From contig JAFGXS010000052.1 in NCBI GenBank assembly GCA_016936505.1, forward strand, positions 1 through 64,000: a stretch of DNA of 64,000 nucleotides. The letters run 5' to 3'. A program made the translations under genes and the position numbers. This document shows, one piece after another, positions 26,543 to 34,770 of this stretch; the first letter of the stretch is position 1; each line of letters starts with the position of its first letter. This DNA comes from Bacteroidales bacterium (GTDB lineage: Bacteria > Bacteroidota > Bacteroidia > Bacteroidales > F082). The notes beneath the pieces were generated by a model. The model worked only from the letters and a program-made list of their open reading frames with translations, had not been told where the DNA came from and did no database searches.

Positions 26543-27532
26543 TTAATATTTCTTTATTGAGACTTTCCAGTCATCAGCGGCCTTGGAGTAAATACCATAA
26601 TTCTTCAGGGCTGTCTTGCTTCCGCTTGTCAGCAAACCGAAATTTTTATCTTTCACCATTCCTGTCAAATATCCTTTGCCCTGCTCAAAATAGGCGTCAG
26701 CAGTTTGTTTAGCTGTATTGATAATAGCATTGGAACTCATTTTTCTCAGATCTATCTGACCCAGCTCCTCCATTTTATAAACGTCGCCGCTGGTTACTGC
26801 ATCAGCTGCGTCTTTCATGTAGGACATGCTTTCCTTTTTAATGTTCATCATAAATCTTCCCGACAAGGCAGCAATTTTTCCTCCCTGAAAGGTTTCAATT
26901 TTATTGATGGCCTGATCCATATACTGATCTGCAATTTCCTGTTGAAAAGTAGGAGGAATGTCAGATATCTTATTCTGCTGCATCACCGACCATGAATTGT
27001 AATCCCAGGTAATGTTGATGCCCTGCTTCATGATTTTTTGCCTTTCGATCTCAGCCTGCGTCATGGGAGCGCTTTGACTTAGTGTTTTGAACATGCTTCC
27101 GGTGGAGGACAATGTTTTAAAATGAACAGTATTCCCATCATCCAGTTTTTTGTACGACTGCATCATTTGTTCGTACTTTACCTGAGCCACGGAATCCTTA
27201 AAATGTTTCTCAGCCGCCGCTTTCTTGGCCAGTAAAGCTGCCTGCTGAATGGCGGCCTGGTTGTTTTTGGTGTTGTCGCTAAAAATAAAACTTAAAAAAG
27301 CACTGGCAATTCCTGTGGCAAGCTGGATTTTCATGGCATTTTTGTACGAAAGGGAGTTCATCTTTGCCGAGCTGCCTGATTTAGATATTTTTTGTCCCGT
27401 TAATTTTTCAAGCTGTCCTATGGCACTCTGTCCCTGAACGGCCATTGGAAGAAAGACAAAAATCAGGATTACGGCAACAATTGAAGCGCGTAATTCGGGA
27501 AGCGGAATTGGTGAGACATGATTTGCTTTCAT
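26543..27532 (-). CDS. Unrecognised exported protein with helical body
   Basis: This 329-residue protein is unfamiliar. It has an N-terminal hydrophobic export signal (VAVILIFVFLPMAVQGQ) and a second weakly hydrophobic stretch (LATGIASAFLSFIF, about 72-85). A mostly helical, Gln/Lys/Ala-rich region follows (QAAIQQAALLAKKAAAEKHFKD). No catalytic motif is evident. It sits between a TPR protein gene (29 bp upstream) and the propeller-like protein gene (11 bp downstream), so it is probably part of one operon. Confidence 0.55.
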   Translation of the reverse strand: MKANHVSPIPLPELRASIVAVILIFVFLPMAVQGQSAIGQLEKLTGQKISKSGSSAKMNSLSYKNAMKIQLATGIASAFLSFIFSDNTKNNQAAIQQAALLAKKAAAEKHFKDSVAQVKYEQMMQSYKKLDDGNTVHFKTLSSTGSMFKTLSQSAPMTQAEIERQKIMKQGINITWDYNSWSVMQQNKISDIPPTFQQEIADQYMDQAINKIETFQGGKIAALSGRFMMNIKKESMSYMKDAADAVTSGDVYKMEELGQIDLRKMSSNAIINTAKQTADAYFEQGKGYLTGMVKDKNFGLLTSGSKTALKNYGIYSKAADDWKVSIKKY

Positions 27533-27561
27533 GGTAGTTGAATAAATCGTGAACTAAACTT

Positions 27562-28455
27562 TTATTGCCCGGTTTTTGTATAAAATTCCCATTCATAAAT
27601 TTTGTCCTGTGCTGCCCGTGCATCCTTTTCACCTGGTTTCAGCAACAGGTATTTGCGCATATAAAAGATGGCCGCTTTGTAATTGCTGAGCTGGCCGTAA
27701 AGCAGCGCCAGATTATTATAGGCTTCGGGATAGGTGACAGCATCTATGTCTATGACTTTTTGATATAGCCCAATGGCAACAGCATATTTTTTTTGTTTTA
27801 CCTGTAAGTTGGCCTGAACCACATATTTTCTCTGTTCCTCGCTCATGATCGGTTTTACTTTGGCAGTCAGGTATTTTTCGGCTTTGGCTTTAAATGCTTC
27901 AAGCTGCGCTGCATATCGGAGGGTGATGAATTGATTCTGAATAGTGTATAATGCTCTAGTCATTTCCCTGTTGCATGTGGGATAATCAGACTTATTTCTC
28001 ATGGTAACACCAAAACCTTCTTTATGTTTCCAAAAGTGGGTGCCATGTGTTCCCAAAATAAAATCATGATAGCTATCGTGGTGTTGTTGTCCGGTTTTTT
28101 TACTGTAGTATAGACCATATGTAACTTCAAGCTCAATCGGACTGTCTCCAAACAGTTTTGAAAAATAGACAATATGAGTGCCCCTTTTTGCGTAAATTTC
28201 TATTCTATCGTCAAAGACAAGTACTTTTTTGACTTTCAGTTTGACCCACCCTGAGCTGACAGAGTCAGAAACCGTAACACATTTGTCGTTCAATACACGA
28301 CTTATGACCTGTTTAGCCTGTTCTAGATTAGCATAAGGATTGGGTTTAAAAATCATTTTGTCATATTTCCATGCATCCTCCTGTGCATGGACAGCCATTG
28401 GAAGAAGGGCTATGAATAGAATTAAGGTGATCGGTGCAATCTTATTCGTCTTCAT
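27562..28455 (-). CDS. Exported TPR protein (paralogue B)
   Basis: This 297-residue protein has a signal peptide (ITLILFIALLPMAVHAQ), a unique N-terminal domain of about 150 residues with beta-strand character, and a C-terminal TPR region from about residue 200 (SEEQRKYVVQANLQVKQKKY, YPEAYNNLALLYGQL, AIFYMRKYLLLKPGEKDARAAQDKIYEWE). The C-terminal third is closely similar to the neighbouring gene at 28486-29409, showing tandem duplication. The C-terminal pattern is common in Bacteroidota TPR proteins of unknown role. Confidence 0.72.
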   Translation of the reverse strand: MKTNKIAPITLILFIALLPMAVHAQEDAWKYDKMIFKPNPYANLEQAKQVISRVLNDKCVTVSDSVSSGWVKLKVKKVLVFDDRIEIYAKRGTHIVYFSKLFGDSPIELEVTYGLYYSKKTGQQHHDSYHDFILGTHGTHFWKHKEGFGVTMRNKSDYPTCNREMTRALYTIQNQFITLRYAAQLEAFKAKAEKYLTAKVKPIMSEEQRKYVVQANLQVKQKKYAVAIGLYQKVIDIDAVTYPEAYNNLALLYGQLSNYKAAIFYMRKYLLLKPGEKDARAAQDKIYEWEFYTKTGQ

Positions 28456-28485
28456 GATATTCAGATAAACGGGTTAAAAACAACG

Positions 28486-29409
28486 CTATTTTTGAGGTTT
28501 TGTATAGAGTTCCCATTCGTAGATTTTATCCTGAGCAGCACGGGCATCCTTTGGGCTTGGTTCCAGCAACAGGTATTCGCGCATATAAAAAATAGCGACA
28601 CTGTATCTGTTCAACTGAGCATACAACAATGCCAGATTATTATAAGCTTCGGGGTAGGAGGTGGCATTCAGTTCGATTACTTTTTTGTAAAACTGTATGG
28701 CATCGGCATATTTTTTCAGTTTCACAAGTGCGTTGGCCTGAACCACATATTTCCTTTGTTCTTCACTCATCACAGGTTTTTCCTTTAAAGCACTGTATTT
28801 TTCAGCCTCAACCTTGAATGCCTCAAATAGTACTTTGCTGTTCAGGCGTTCCTGTTCTACGGCAAAATTGTTGAAGGCAGAGGCTAATTTAAAGGCATAG
28901 TTATTTTTGCTTTGTTTCAACAAAGCCGGTATCTCATAATATCCTGTCAGGCGAAATACTATAAGTGGTTTGTCTTTCCCGAAATAAAGAAAAGCATAGC
29001 GCCACCCCTGACCCATATTCGCATGGGGTGTAAGTTCTACATGGAGGAGCAGTACTTTCTCGAAGTTAAAATCACTGAAGAGGTCTTTGAAACTCCAGGT
29101 TATATTTTGCTTCCTGGCTTGAAAACTGATGTTGTCTTCTGTTACAATTATCTTTTTGCAATAAAAATATTTCCATTGCTTTGGATTTTGTTCATCGGGC
29201 AGATACACATATACAGGATGAGTTCTAAATGCCAACGGGATATACTTCATGGCAGCTTCACGCGAAGGAAGGGTGTCAATATAAGCGCCGTAGGTACGTT
29301 CGGGAAGTGTTATTATTGGCTTTATCTGGCCCATAGTAAGGCCTGAACATGAAATAAGGGTAAGCAGCAGTATGCTCCGGAGCATCCGATGAAAAGTCGA
29401 TTGTTTCAT
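28486..29409 (-). CDS. Exported TPR protein (paralogue A)
   Basis: This 307-residue protein is the first gene of the four-gene cluster. It has a signal peptide (LRSILLLTLISCSGLTMGQ; the SCS could be a lipobox but the spacing is poor), an N-terminal domain with WSFKDLFSDF, and a C-terminal TPR region matching paralogue B (SEEQRKYVVQANALVKLKKY, YPEAYNNLALLYAQL, KDARAAQDKIYEWE). The N-terminal domains are more diverged than the TPRs. A 30-bp gap separates the two paralogues. Confidence 0.72.
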   Translation of the reverse strand: MKQSTFHRMLRSILLLTLISCSGLTMGQIKPIITLPERTYGAYIDTLPSREAAMKYIPLAFRTHPVYVYLPDEQNPKQWKYFYCKKIIVTEDNISFQARKQNITWSFKDLFSDFNFEKVLLLHVELTPHANMGQGWRYAFLYFGKDKPLIVFRLTGYYEIPALLKQSKNNYAFKLASAFNNFAVEQERLNSKVLFEAFKVEAEKYSALKEKPVMSEEQRKYVVQANALVKLKKYADAIQFYKKVIELNATSYPEAYNNLALLYAQLNRYSVAIFYMREYLLLEPSPKDARAAQDKIYEWELYTKPQK

Positions 29410-29639
29410 TTTTATGGGTTTAGGTTAATGAAAGAAACAAACAATATGCAGAACCGGAATACCGTTTCAAATGCTTTGGGAACCGATAAACCGGTATGTA
29501 CATCGAAACCTGAATAAGAACAAAGCAGCCTGGAAATGACTCAGGCAACCATCAAAGTTATGAAGTTTATCGGAAAATTGTTCACCCGGATAGAAATAAA
29601 TTAGTCCGATTCAGGTACTTGTGTGTAATAAAGCTCACT

Positions 29640-29741
29640 GGAGCGCGTTTCTAACGCGTGTCCATTTTGTCCTTGCATTTGTAATGCTTCAAAATATTTC
29701 AAATGTTTTATTAAAATCTATCCGCGTTGCAAACGCGGACG
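29640..29741. repeat. REPIN-like inverted pair of GC-rich hairpins
   Basis: Two hairpins, CGCGTT-TCT-AACGCG (29644-29658) and CCGCGTT-GCA-AACGCGG (29722-29738), are inverted copies of one pattern (CGCGTTTnnAACGCG when aligned). The spacer is A+T-rich. This is the layout of REPINs, which are moved by RAYT transposases; no RAYT gene is in the window. Confidence 0.6.
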
Positions 29742-29837
29742 AGAGAGGGACGAAATTATCATCAGATGTAACGAAATATCCGCACTAAGTACCGAAACAA
29801 GAACTCAATGCATCGAACAAGCCTAAAGCTTGTATAG

Positions 29838-30068
29838 AAAATGGTATTTTTTTATTCCAAAAAGGTCTTCCTATTTATTATTTAGGTCTCTATAATCGTC
29901 AAAAAGGTACGCCAACAGATGATTTAGGTACGTTTTAGTCGCTTATAAGTCCGCAAACAATTTAAAAAGTTTTGCCTCAAGCAATTTTAGGTATTTGTTT
30001 GTTCTATTTAGGTATTCGGTTGATATAAAAAGGTATCCGATTGTGTTAAAAAGTTCTTGAAACAGGGA
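29838..30068. repeat. Eleven-unit array with exact 21-bp period
   Basis: Units start at 29838, 29859, 29880, 29901, 29922, 29943, 29964, 29985, 30006, 30027 and 30048, with no indel. Each opens with an 8-mer: AAAAAGGT (3 units), ATTTAGGT (3), AAAAAGTT (2), and TTTTAGGT, AAAATGGT and TTATAAGT (1 each). The T at position 8 is invariant, position 10 is always a pyrimidine, and position 12 is a pyrimidine in 10 of 11; the last nine bases vary freely. The spacing equals two helical turns. All plus-strand frames and the best minus-strand frame contain stops, so it is probably not coding. A 6-bp-stem hairpin (29817-29833) abuts the left end. Confidence 0.85.
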
Positions 30069-30175
30069 CTAATTTGTGTGATGAAAGAGGATATTGCTGA
30101 TTATAAGTTCTCAAAACCCCGAAAATTTCAGGACAGGCTTTGCGGTAGCGGCGACGTGTTGTTTTAAAAAAAATA

Positions 30176-30276
30176 CGTCATCGCGAGGAGGAACGACGAA
30201 GCGATCTCTGGGCGAAATAAATTCTGAAAAGGGATTGCTTCTTCATCCCGATTATTCGGGATTCATCGCAATGACG
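30176..30276. repeat. MITE-like palindromic element with CGTCATnGCGA ends
   Basis: The left end reads CGTCATCGCGAGG...GAAGCGATC and the right end, inverted, reads CGTCATTGCGA...GAAGCAATC, so the 101-bp unit is a large imperfect palindrome. An internal hairpin ATCCCGA/TCGGGAT lies at 30245-30262. A partial copy of the same family occurs at 52267-52304. Repeats of this wording are widespread in bacterial intergenic DNA. Confidence 0.75.
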
Positions 30277-30293
30277 AACATGGATAACAATAA

Positions 30294-30322
30294 AAAAGGC
30301 TGCCTCATTGAGGCAGCCTTTT
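30294..30322 (-). terminator. Terminator after PPDK
   Basis: Stem AAGGCTGCCTC/GAGGCAGCCTT (11 bp) with loop ATT and flanking A and T runs, 19 bp after the PPDK stop. Confidence 0.88.
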
Positions 30323-30341
30323 AATTTATAAAGTCAGAAGA

Positions 30342-33086
30342 TTACTTTTTCTTCTTGCCTTTTTTGTTGATAATTGCAGCTTGTGCAGCAGCCAAACGGG
30401 CAATCGGCACACGGTAAGGTGAACAACTTACGTAGTTCAGTCCGGTGCGGTGGCAGAACTCAATGGAGCTGGGTTCGCCGCCGTGTTCACCACAAATACC
30501 CAGTTTGATGTTTTTGCGGGTCTTACGACCTTTCTTAACAGCGGTTTCAACCAACTGTCCAACACCCTGCTGATCCAATACCTGGAAAGGATCGTTTTTC
30601 AGGATACCTTTTTCAAGGTAAATAGGCAGGAACTTACCGGCATCGTCGCGTGAGTAACCGAAGGTCATCTGGGTAAGGTCGTTGGTACCGAAGGAGAAGA
30701 ACTCGGCTGATTCTGCAATTTGGTCGGCAGTTAAAGCAGCACGGGGAATTTCAATCATTGTACCTACGAGGAAGTCGATTTTTTCGCCTCTTTCTTTAAA
30801 TACGGTGGCGATGGTTTCGCGGATAATTTTTTCCTGCATTTTCATTTCAGCCAGAGTACCTGTTAAAGGAACCATAATTTCAGGACGGGTGTCAACACCT
30901 TTGGCTTTGAGGTTCAAAGCAGCTTCGATGATGGCACGGCTCTGCATTTCGGTGATTTCAGGATAGGTATTACCCAAACGGCAACCACGGTGTCCCAACA
31001 TTGGGTTGAATTCGCTGAGGTCTTCAACTTTAGCTTTGATAGCTTCAACTGTGAGACCCATTACGTCAGCCATTTCCTGTTGTCCTTTGTCATCGTGAGG
31101 TACGAATTCGTGCAAAGGAGGATCGAGCAAACGAACAGTTACAGGCAAGCCTTTCATAGCAGTGAAAATACCTTCGAAGTCTTCGCGCTGGATGGGAAGC
31201 AGTTTGTCTAAAGCTTTTCTTCTTCCTTCTTCGTCATCAGCAAGAATCATTTCGCGCATGGCAATAATTTTGTCACCACCAAAGAACATGTGTTCTGTAC
31301 GGCAGAGTCCAATACCCTGAGCACCGAAATCGCGGGCTACCTGAGCATCGTGTGGAGTGTCAGCATTGGTACGAACTGTCAAAGAGGCTTTTTTGTCGGC
31401 CAGTTTCATCAGTTTACCAAAATCGCCACTCATTTCAGGATTTACGGTTGCAATTTTACCATCATATACTTCACCGGTACTACCGTTCAATGAAATGAAG
31501 TCACCTTCTTTGTAAGTGGTGCCGTCCATTTCGAGGGTGCGGGTTTTGTAGTTGATTTTGATGCTACCTGCACCTGATACACAACATTTACCCATACCAC
31601 GAGCCACAACAGCAGCGTGTGAAGTCATACCACCGCGAGCAGTTAAAATACCTTCGGCAGTGTTCATACCTTTTAAATCTTCAGGAGAAGTTTCGATACG
31701 AACCAAAACCACTTTTTTGCCCTGAGCAGCCCATGCTTCAGCATCGTCGGCATGGAATACTACCTGACCGGCAGCAGCACCTGGAGATGCAGGAAGACCT
31801 TTGGCCATAACTTTTGCACTTTTTACAGCACCGCCATCAAATACAGGGTGCAGCAATTCGTCCAGTTTTTCAGGCTCAACGCGCATCAAAGCTTCTTCTT
31901 TGGAAATCATATCTTCGCGCAGCATGTCCATGGCAATTTTAACCATAGCAGCACCTGTACGTTTACCGTTACGGGTTTGCAAAATCCACAGTTTACCATC
32001 CTGAATGGTGAACTCCATATCCTGCATGTCGCGGTAGTGGTTTTCCAAAGCGTTCTGAGTATCGAAAAGTTCTTTGTAAACAACGGGCATAGCTTCTTCC
32101 AGTGAGGGGAATTCAGCTGCGCGTTCTTCTTCGCTTACGTTAGCCAGTTTAGCCCAACGCAAAGAACCTTCTTTGGTAATTTGCTGAGGGGTACGGATAC
32201 CGGCAACAACGTCTTCGCCCTGAGCGTCAATGAGGTATTCACCGTTGAACAGGTTTTCACCGGTGCCGGCATCACGGGTAAAGGCTACACCTGTAGCTGA
32301 GTTGCTTCCCATGTTTCCGAATACCATAGCCTGTACGTTAACAGCAGTTCCCCATTCATCAGGGATTTTATTCAGTTTTCTGTAAAGGATAGCGCGGTCG
32401 TTCATCCAGCTGTCGAAAACGGCCATAACGGCACCCCAGAGTTGTTCCCATGGATTATCGGGGAAATCTTTTCCGGTTTGTTTTTTAACGGCAGCTTTAA
32501 ACTGGCTTACCAATTCTTTCAAGTCGTCGGCTGAAAGCTGGGTATCCAGTTTTACACCACGTTTTTCTTTCATTTCTTCAATGATCAGTTCAAAAGGATC
32601 TTCATCTTCTTTTGATTCGGGTTTCATACCCAAAACCACGTCGCCGTACATCTGTACGAAACGGCGGTATGAATCCCATGCAAAGCGGTCGTTACCCGAT
32701 TTTTTGGCAATACCCAGCACAGCTTTGTCATTCAATCCCAGGTTCAAAACAGTGTCCATCATACCGGGCATGGAAGCGCGGGCACCTGAACGTACTGAAA
32801 CTAACAAAGGATTGTCCTGATCGCCGAAACCTGTACCCATAATGTTTTCTACATTTTTGATAGCAGCTTCAACTTCTTTTTTGATCAGCTCAACCACGTA
32901 GTCATGTCCTTTTTCGTTGTAGAGGGTACAAACATCAGTGGTAATGGTAAATCCGGGAGGAACCGGAACGCCGATGAGGTTCATTTCGGCCAGGTTAGCA
33001 CCTTTGCCTCCCAAAGTGTTTTTCATTTTTGCATTTCCTTCGGCTTTTCGGTCACCAAAGAGATAAACATACTTTGCTTTAGACAT
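30342..33086 (-). CDS. ppdK: Pyruvate, phosphate dikinase
   Basis: PPDK interconverts pyruvate, ATP and Pi with PEP, AMP and PPi. The 914-residue protein has the full architecture: N-terminal ATP-grasp domain (GGKGANLAEMN at 26-36, SVRSGARASMPGMMDTVLNLG at 97-117), the phosphohistidine domain with TARGGMTSHAAVVARGMG and catalytic His490, and the C-terminal PEP/pyruvate barrel (GFGTNDLTQ-like FSFGTNDLTQMTFGYSRDD, GICGEHGGEP). A basic C-terminal tail (NKKGKKKK) is present. It has its own promoter and terminator. In such organisms it often works in PPi-linked glycolysis or gluconeogenesis. Confidence 0.97.
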   Translation of the reverse strand: MSKAKYVYLFGDRKAEGNAKMKNTLGGKGANLAEMNLIGVPVPPGFTITTDVCTLYNEKGHDYVVELIKKEVEAAIKNVENIMGTGFGDQDNPLLVSVRSGARASMPGMMDTVLNLGLNDKAVLGIAKKSGNDRFAWDSYRRFVQMYGDVVLGMKPESKEDEDPFELIIEEMKEKRGVKLDTQLSADDLKELVSQFKAAVKKQTGKDFPDNPWEQLWGAVMAVFDSWMNDRAILYRKLNKIPDEWGTAVNVQAMVFGNMGSNSATGVAFTRDAGTGENLFNGEYLIDAQGEDVVAGIRTPQQITKEGSLRWAKLANVSEEERAAEFPSLEEAMPVVYKELFDTQNALENHYRDMQDMEFTIQDGKLWILQTRNGKRTGAAMVKIAMDMLREDMISKEEALMRVEPEKLDELLHPVFDGGAVKSAKVMAKGLPASPGAAAGQVVFHADDAEAWAAQGKKVVLVRIETSPEDLKGMNTAEGILTARGGMTSHAAVVARGMGKCCVSGAGSIKINYKTRTLEMDGTTYKEGDFISLNGSTGEVYDGKIATVNPEMSGDFGKLMKLADKKASLTVRTNADTPHDAQVARDFGAQGIGLCRTEHMFFGGDKIIAMREMILADDEEGRRKALDKLLPIQREDFEGIFTAMKGLPVTVRLLDPPLHEFVPHDDKGQQEMADVMGLTVEAIKAKVEDLSEFNPMLGHRGCRLGNTYPEITEMQSRAIIEAALNLKAKGVDTRPEIMVPLTGTLAEMKMQEKIIRETIATVFKERGEKIDFLVGTMIEIPRAALTADQIAESAEFFSFGTNDLTQMTFGYSRDDAGKFLPIYLEKGILKNDPFQVLDQQGVGQLVETAVKKGRKTRKNIKLGICGEHGGEPSSIEFCHRTGLNYVSCSPYRVPIARLAAAQAAIINKKGKKKK

Positions 33087-33135
33087 TTTAAATTAGTTAT
33101 TTGTTAAAAAAAATCTGTTCTCAATTTTCGGAGCA

Positions 33136-33143
33136 CAAAGATA
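33136..33143 (-). promoter_or_regulatory. -7 box TATCTTTG for PPDK
   Basis: Exact TAnnTTTG on the minus strand, 49 bp before the ATG at 33086. Confidence 0.6.
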
Positions 33144-33392
33144 GTAAAATACGCTGTACAATTTCCTCTGTTTCAAGAGCTGTTGGTTTAAGACTGATCA
33201 ATTGAGAAACTTCTGCTGTTTTTTTCTGCTAATAATATGATTCAATCGTTTGCAATATGTTGTACTGAGCAAAAAAACTGTTTTAAATATCAATTTTTAT
33301 GATTCGGCAGTCCATTAAAGTCTTTGTCTAAGTATATTACTTAAAACGTTTTAAATATGTTGTAATATCTCGGAATTCTCAATACGTTTTGC

Positions 33393-33400
33393 TAAGTTTG
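33393..33400 (+). promoter_or_regulatory. -7 box TAAGTTTG for the lysine degradation genes
   Basis: Exact TAnnTTTG. It lies 34 bp before the ATG at 33435 and overlaps the region of an upstream in-frame ATG at 33402, which supports the later start. Confidence 0.55.
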
Positions 33401-33434
33401 CATGTTAATAAAACAGCATAAAAAAAGAGGGGCT

Positions 33435-34736
33435 ATGAGGCATAAAATTGGCATTCGGTATGAAGATAAATATTTAATGGAACGCAGGGTAGCCCTTATT
33501 CCTGAGCATGTAAAGGCTTTAAAGGAAAAGGGCTTTGAAATTGAAGTGGTTCCGTCAGATAAGAGAGTATTTAAGGATAAAGAATACAGCGATGCCGGTG
33601 CGGTTTTGAACCATCCGCCACTGAATGCCGATATTATTTTTGGGGTGAAGGAAATGCCGATTGATTATTTTGAAACGGGGAAGACTTATATTTTCTTCAG
33701 CCACACCATTAAAGGTCAGGATTACAACATGCCTTTATTGCAAAATGTAATAGATAAAGAAGCCAATCTGATCGATTATGAATGCATTACAAATGAGCAA
33801 GGAAAAAGATTGATCTTTTTTGGCCGGTTTGCAGGACTGGCAGGAACAATTAATAGTTTGTGGTCGCTGGGACAGCGCATGAAAATAAAAGGAGTGCATA
33901 CGCCTTTTGAAGCGTTGACCCAGACCCATCACTATGACAGTCTGGAAGAAGCCCGGTCTGTGATTTCTGAAATAGGAGAGAAAATCAAAGAAAAGGGTTT
34001 ACCCGAAGAAATTTCTCCTTTGGTAATTGGTATTACAGGCAATGGAAATGTTTCCAGGGGAGCACAGGAAATTATGTCGCTGCTTCCGGTTCAAAACATT
34101 AAACCCGTACAATTGGAAGCGTTAATAAAGGAAGGAAACGGAGATAGCCATGTGGTTTACCAGGTGATTTTTGAAGAACCTGACCTGGTAAAAAGAATTG
34201 ACACTTCAAAACCCTTTGAATTGCAGGAATATTATGAGAAACCTGAATTGTATAAAGGAGTATTTGAACAATATTTGCCTCACATAACCGTGCTGATGAA
34301 CTGCATGTACTGGGACGACCGATATCCGCGCATTGTTACCAAAGAATACCTTAAAAACAACTGGAATTCAGACTTTAAAATGAAACTCATTGGTGATGTA
34401 TCCTGCGATCCTGAAGGGTCTGTTGAGATTACTTTTGAAGGAACCCGCATTGTTGATCCGGTTTTTACTTACAATCCCCAAAACGGTTCACACCAAATGG
34501 GATTTGAAGGAGAAGGAATATTGGTGATGGCGGTGGAAATTTTGCCCAGTGAGTTGCCCAGAGAATCGTCAATAGCCTTCAGCGAGGCATTGATTCCGTA
34601 TTTGCCTGCACTTGCCGAAGCCGACATGAATGTCCCCTTTGATGAACTGGATATTCCGGCACCATTGAAAAGAGCTATGATTGTACACCAGGGGAAACTG
34701 ACCCCTGGCTATGAATATTTACAGCAATATCTTTAA
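33435..34736 (+). CDS. Lysine-ketoglutarate reductase (LKR domain protein)
   Basis: This 433-residue protein corresponds to the N-terminal LKR half of the eukaryotic bifunctional aminoadipic semialdehyde synthase, which condenses lysine and 2-oxoglutarate to saccharopine. It belongs to the alanine dehydrogenase/PNT-like fold: IGIRYEDKYLMERRVALIPEHV at the N-terminus, a FFSHTIKGQ segment, and a Rossmann motif VIGITGNGNVSRGAQEI in the middle. GDVSCDPEGSVE is also typical. The ATG at 33435 follows a purine-rich AAGAGGGG and lies suitably past the -7 box. A saccharopine dehydrogenase gene follows after 34 bp, giving the complete two-step pathway. Confidence 0.88.
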   Translation: MRHKIGIRYEDKYLMERRVALIPEHVKALKEKGFEIEVVPSDKRVFKDKEYSDAGAVLNHPPLNADIIFGVKEMPIDYFETGKTYIFFSHTIKGQDYNMPLLQNVIDKEANLIDYECITNEQGKRLIFFGRFAGLAGTINSLWSLGQRMKIKGVHTPFEALTQTHHYDSLEEARSVISEIGEKIKEKGLPEEISPLVIGITGNGNVSRGAQEIMSLLPVQNIKPVQLEALIKEGNGDSHVVYQVIFEEPDLVKRIDTSKPFELQEYYEKPELYKGVFEQYLPHITVLMNCMYWDDRYPRIVTKEYLKNNWNSDFKMKLIGDVSCDPEGSVEITFEGTRIVDPVFTYNPQNGSHQMGFEGEGILVMAVEILPSELPRESSIAFSEALIPYLPALAEADMNVPFDELDIPAPLKRAMIVHQGKLTPGYEYLQQYL

Positions 34737-34770
34737 TGAAATCCGTTACTGAAAAAGAAAAAAAATTGGT

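Larger units (their letters stand above)
29410..30341. other. Gene-free island with repeats between two minus-strand genes
   Basis: This 932-bp region has no credible gene. From left to right it holds an inverted pair of GC-rich hairpins (29640-29741), a small hairpin (29817-29833), an 11-unit array of 21-bp units (29838-30068), an inverted-repeat element (30176-30276) and the PPDK terminator (30294-30322). The clustering of repeats suggests a landing site for small mobile elements. Confidence 0.7.
33087..33434. other. Intergenic region with divergent promoters
   Basis: This 348-bp gap contains the PPDK promoter box (33136-33143, minus) and the LKR promoter box (33393-33400, plus). It is A+T-rich between them and I see no other feature. 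Confidence 0.5.

Noticed and set aside
29838-30068. 21-bp array as a CRISPR or TIGR-like guide array
   Set aside because: The constant part is only 8-12 bp and itself varies, the variable part is 9 bp, and no cas-, tas- or nuclease-like gene is nearby.
29838-30068. 21-bp array as a functional heptad-repeat gene on the minus strand
   Set aside because: Two in-frame stops, a stop just upstream, no start codon, and Phe/Asn alternation that follows AAA/TTT switching of the DNA.
30094-30324. 76-codon frame in the repeat island
   Set aside because: It runs through the MITE-like palindrome and the PPDK terminator, so it is a by-product of the repeat.
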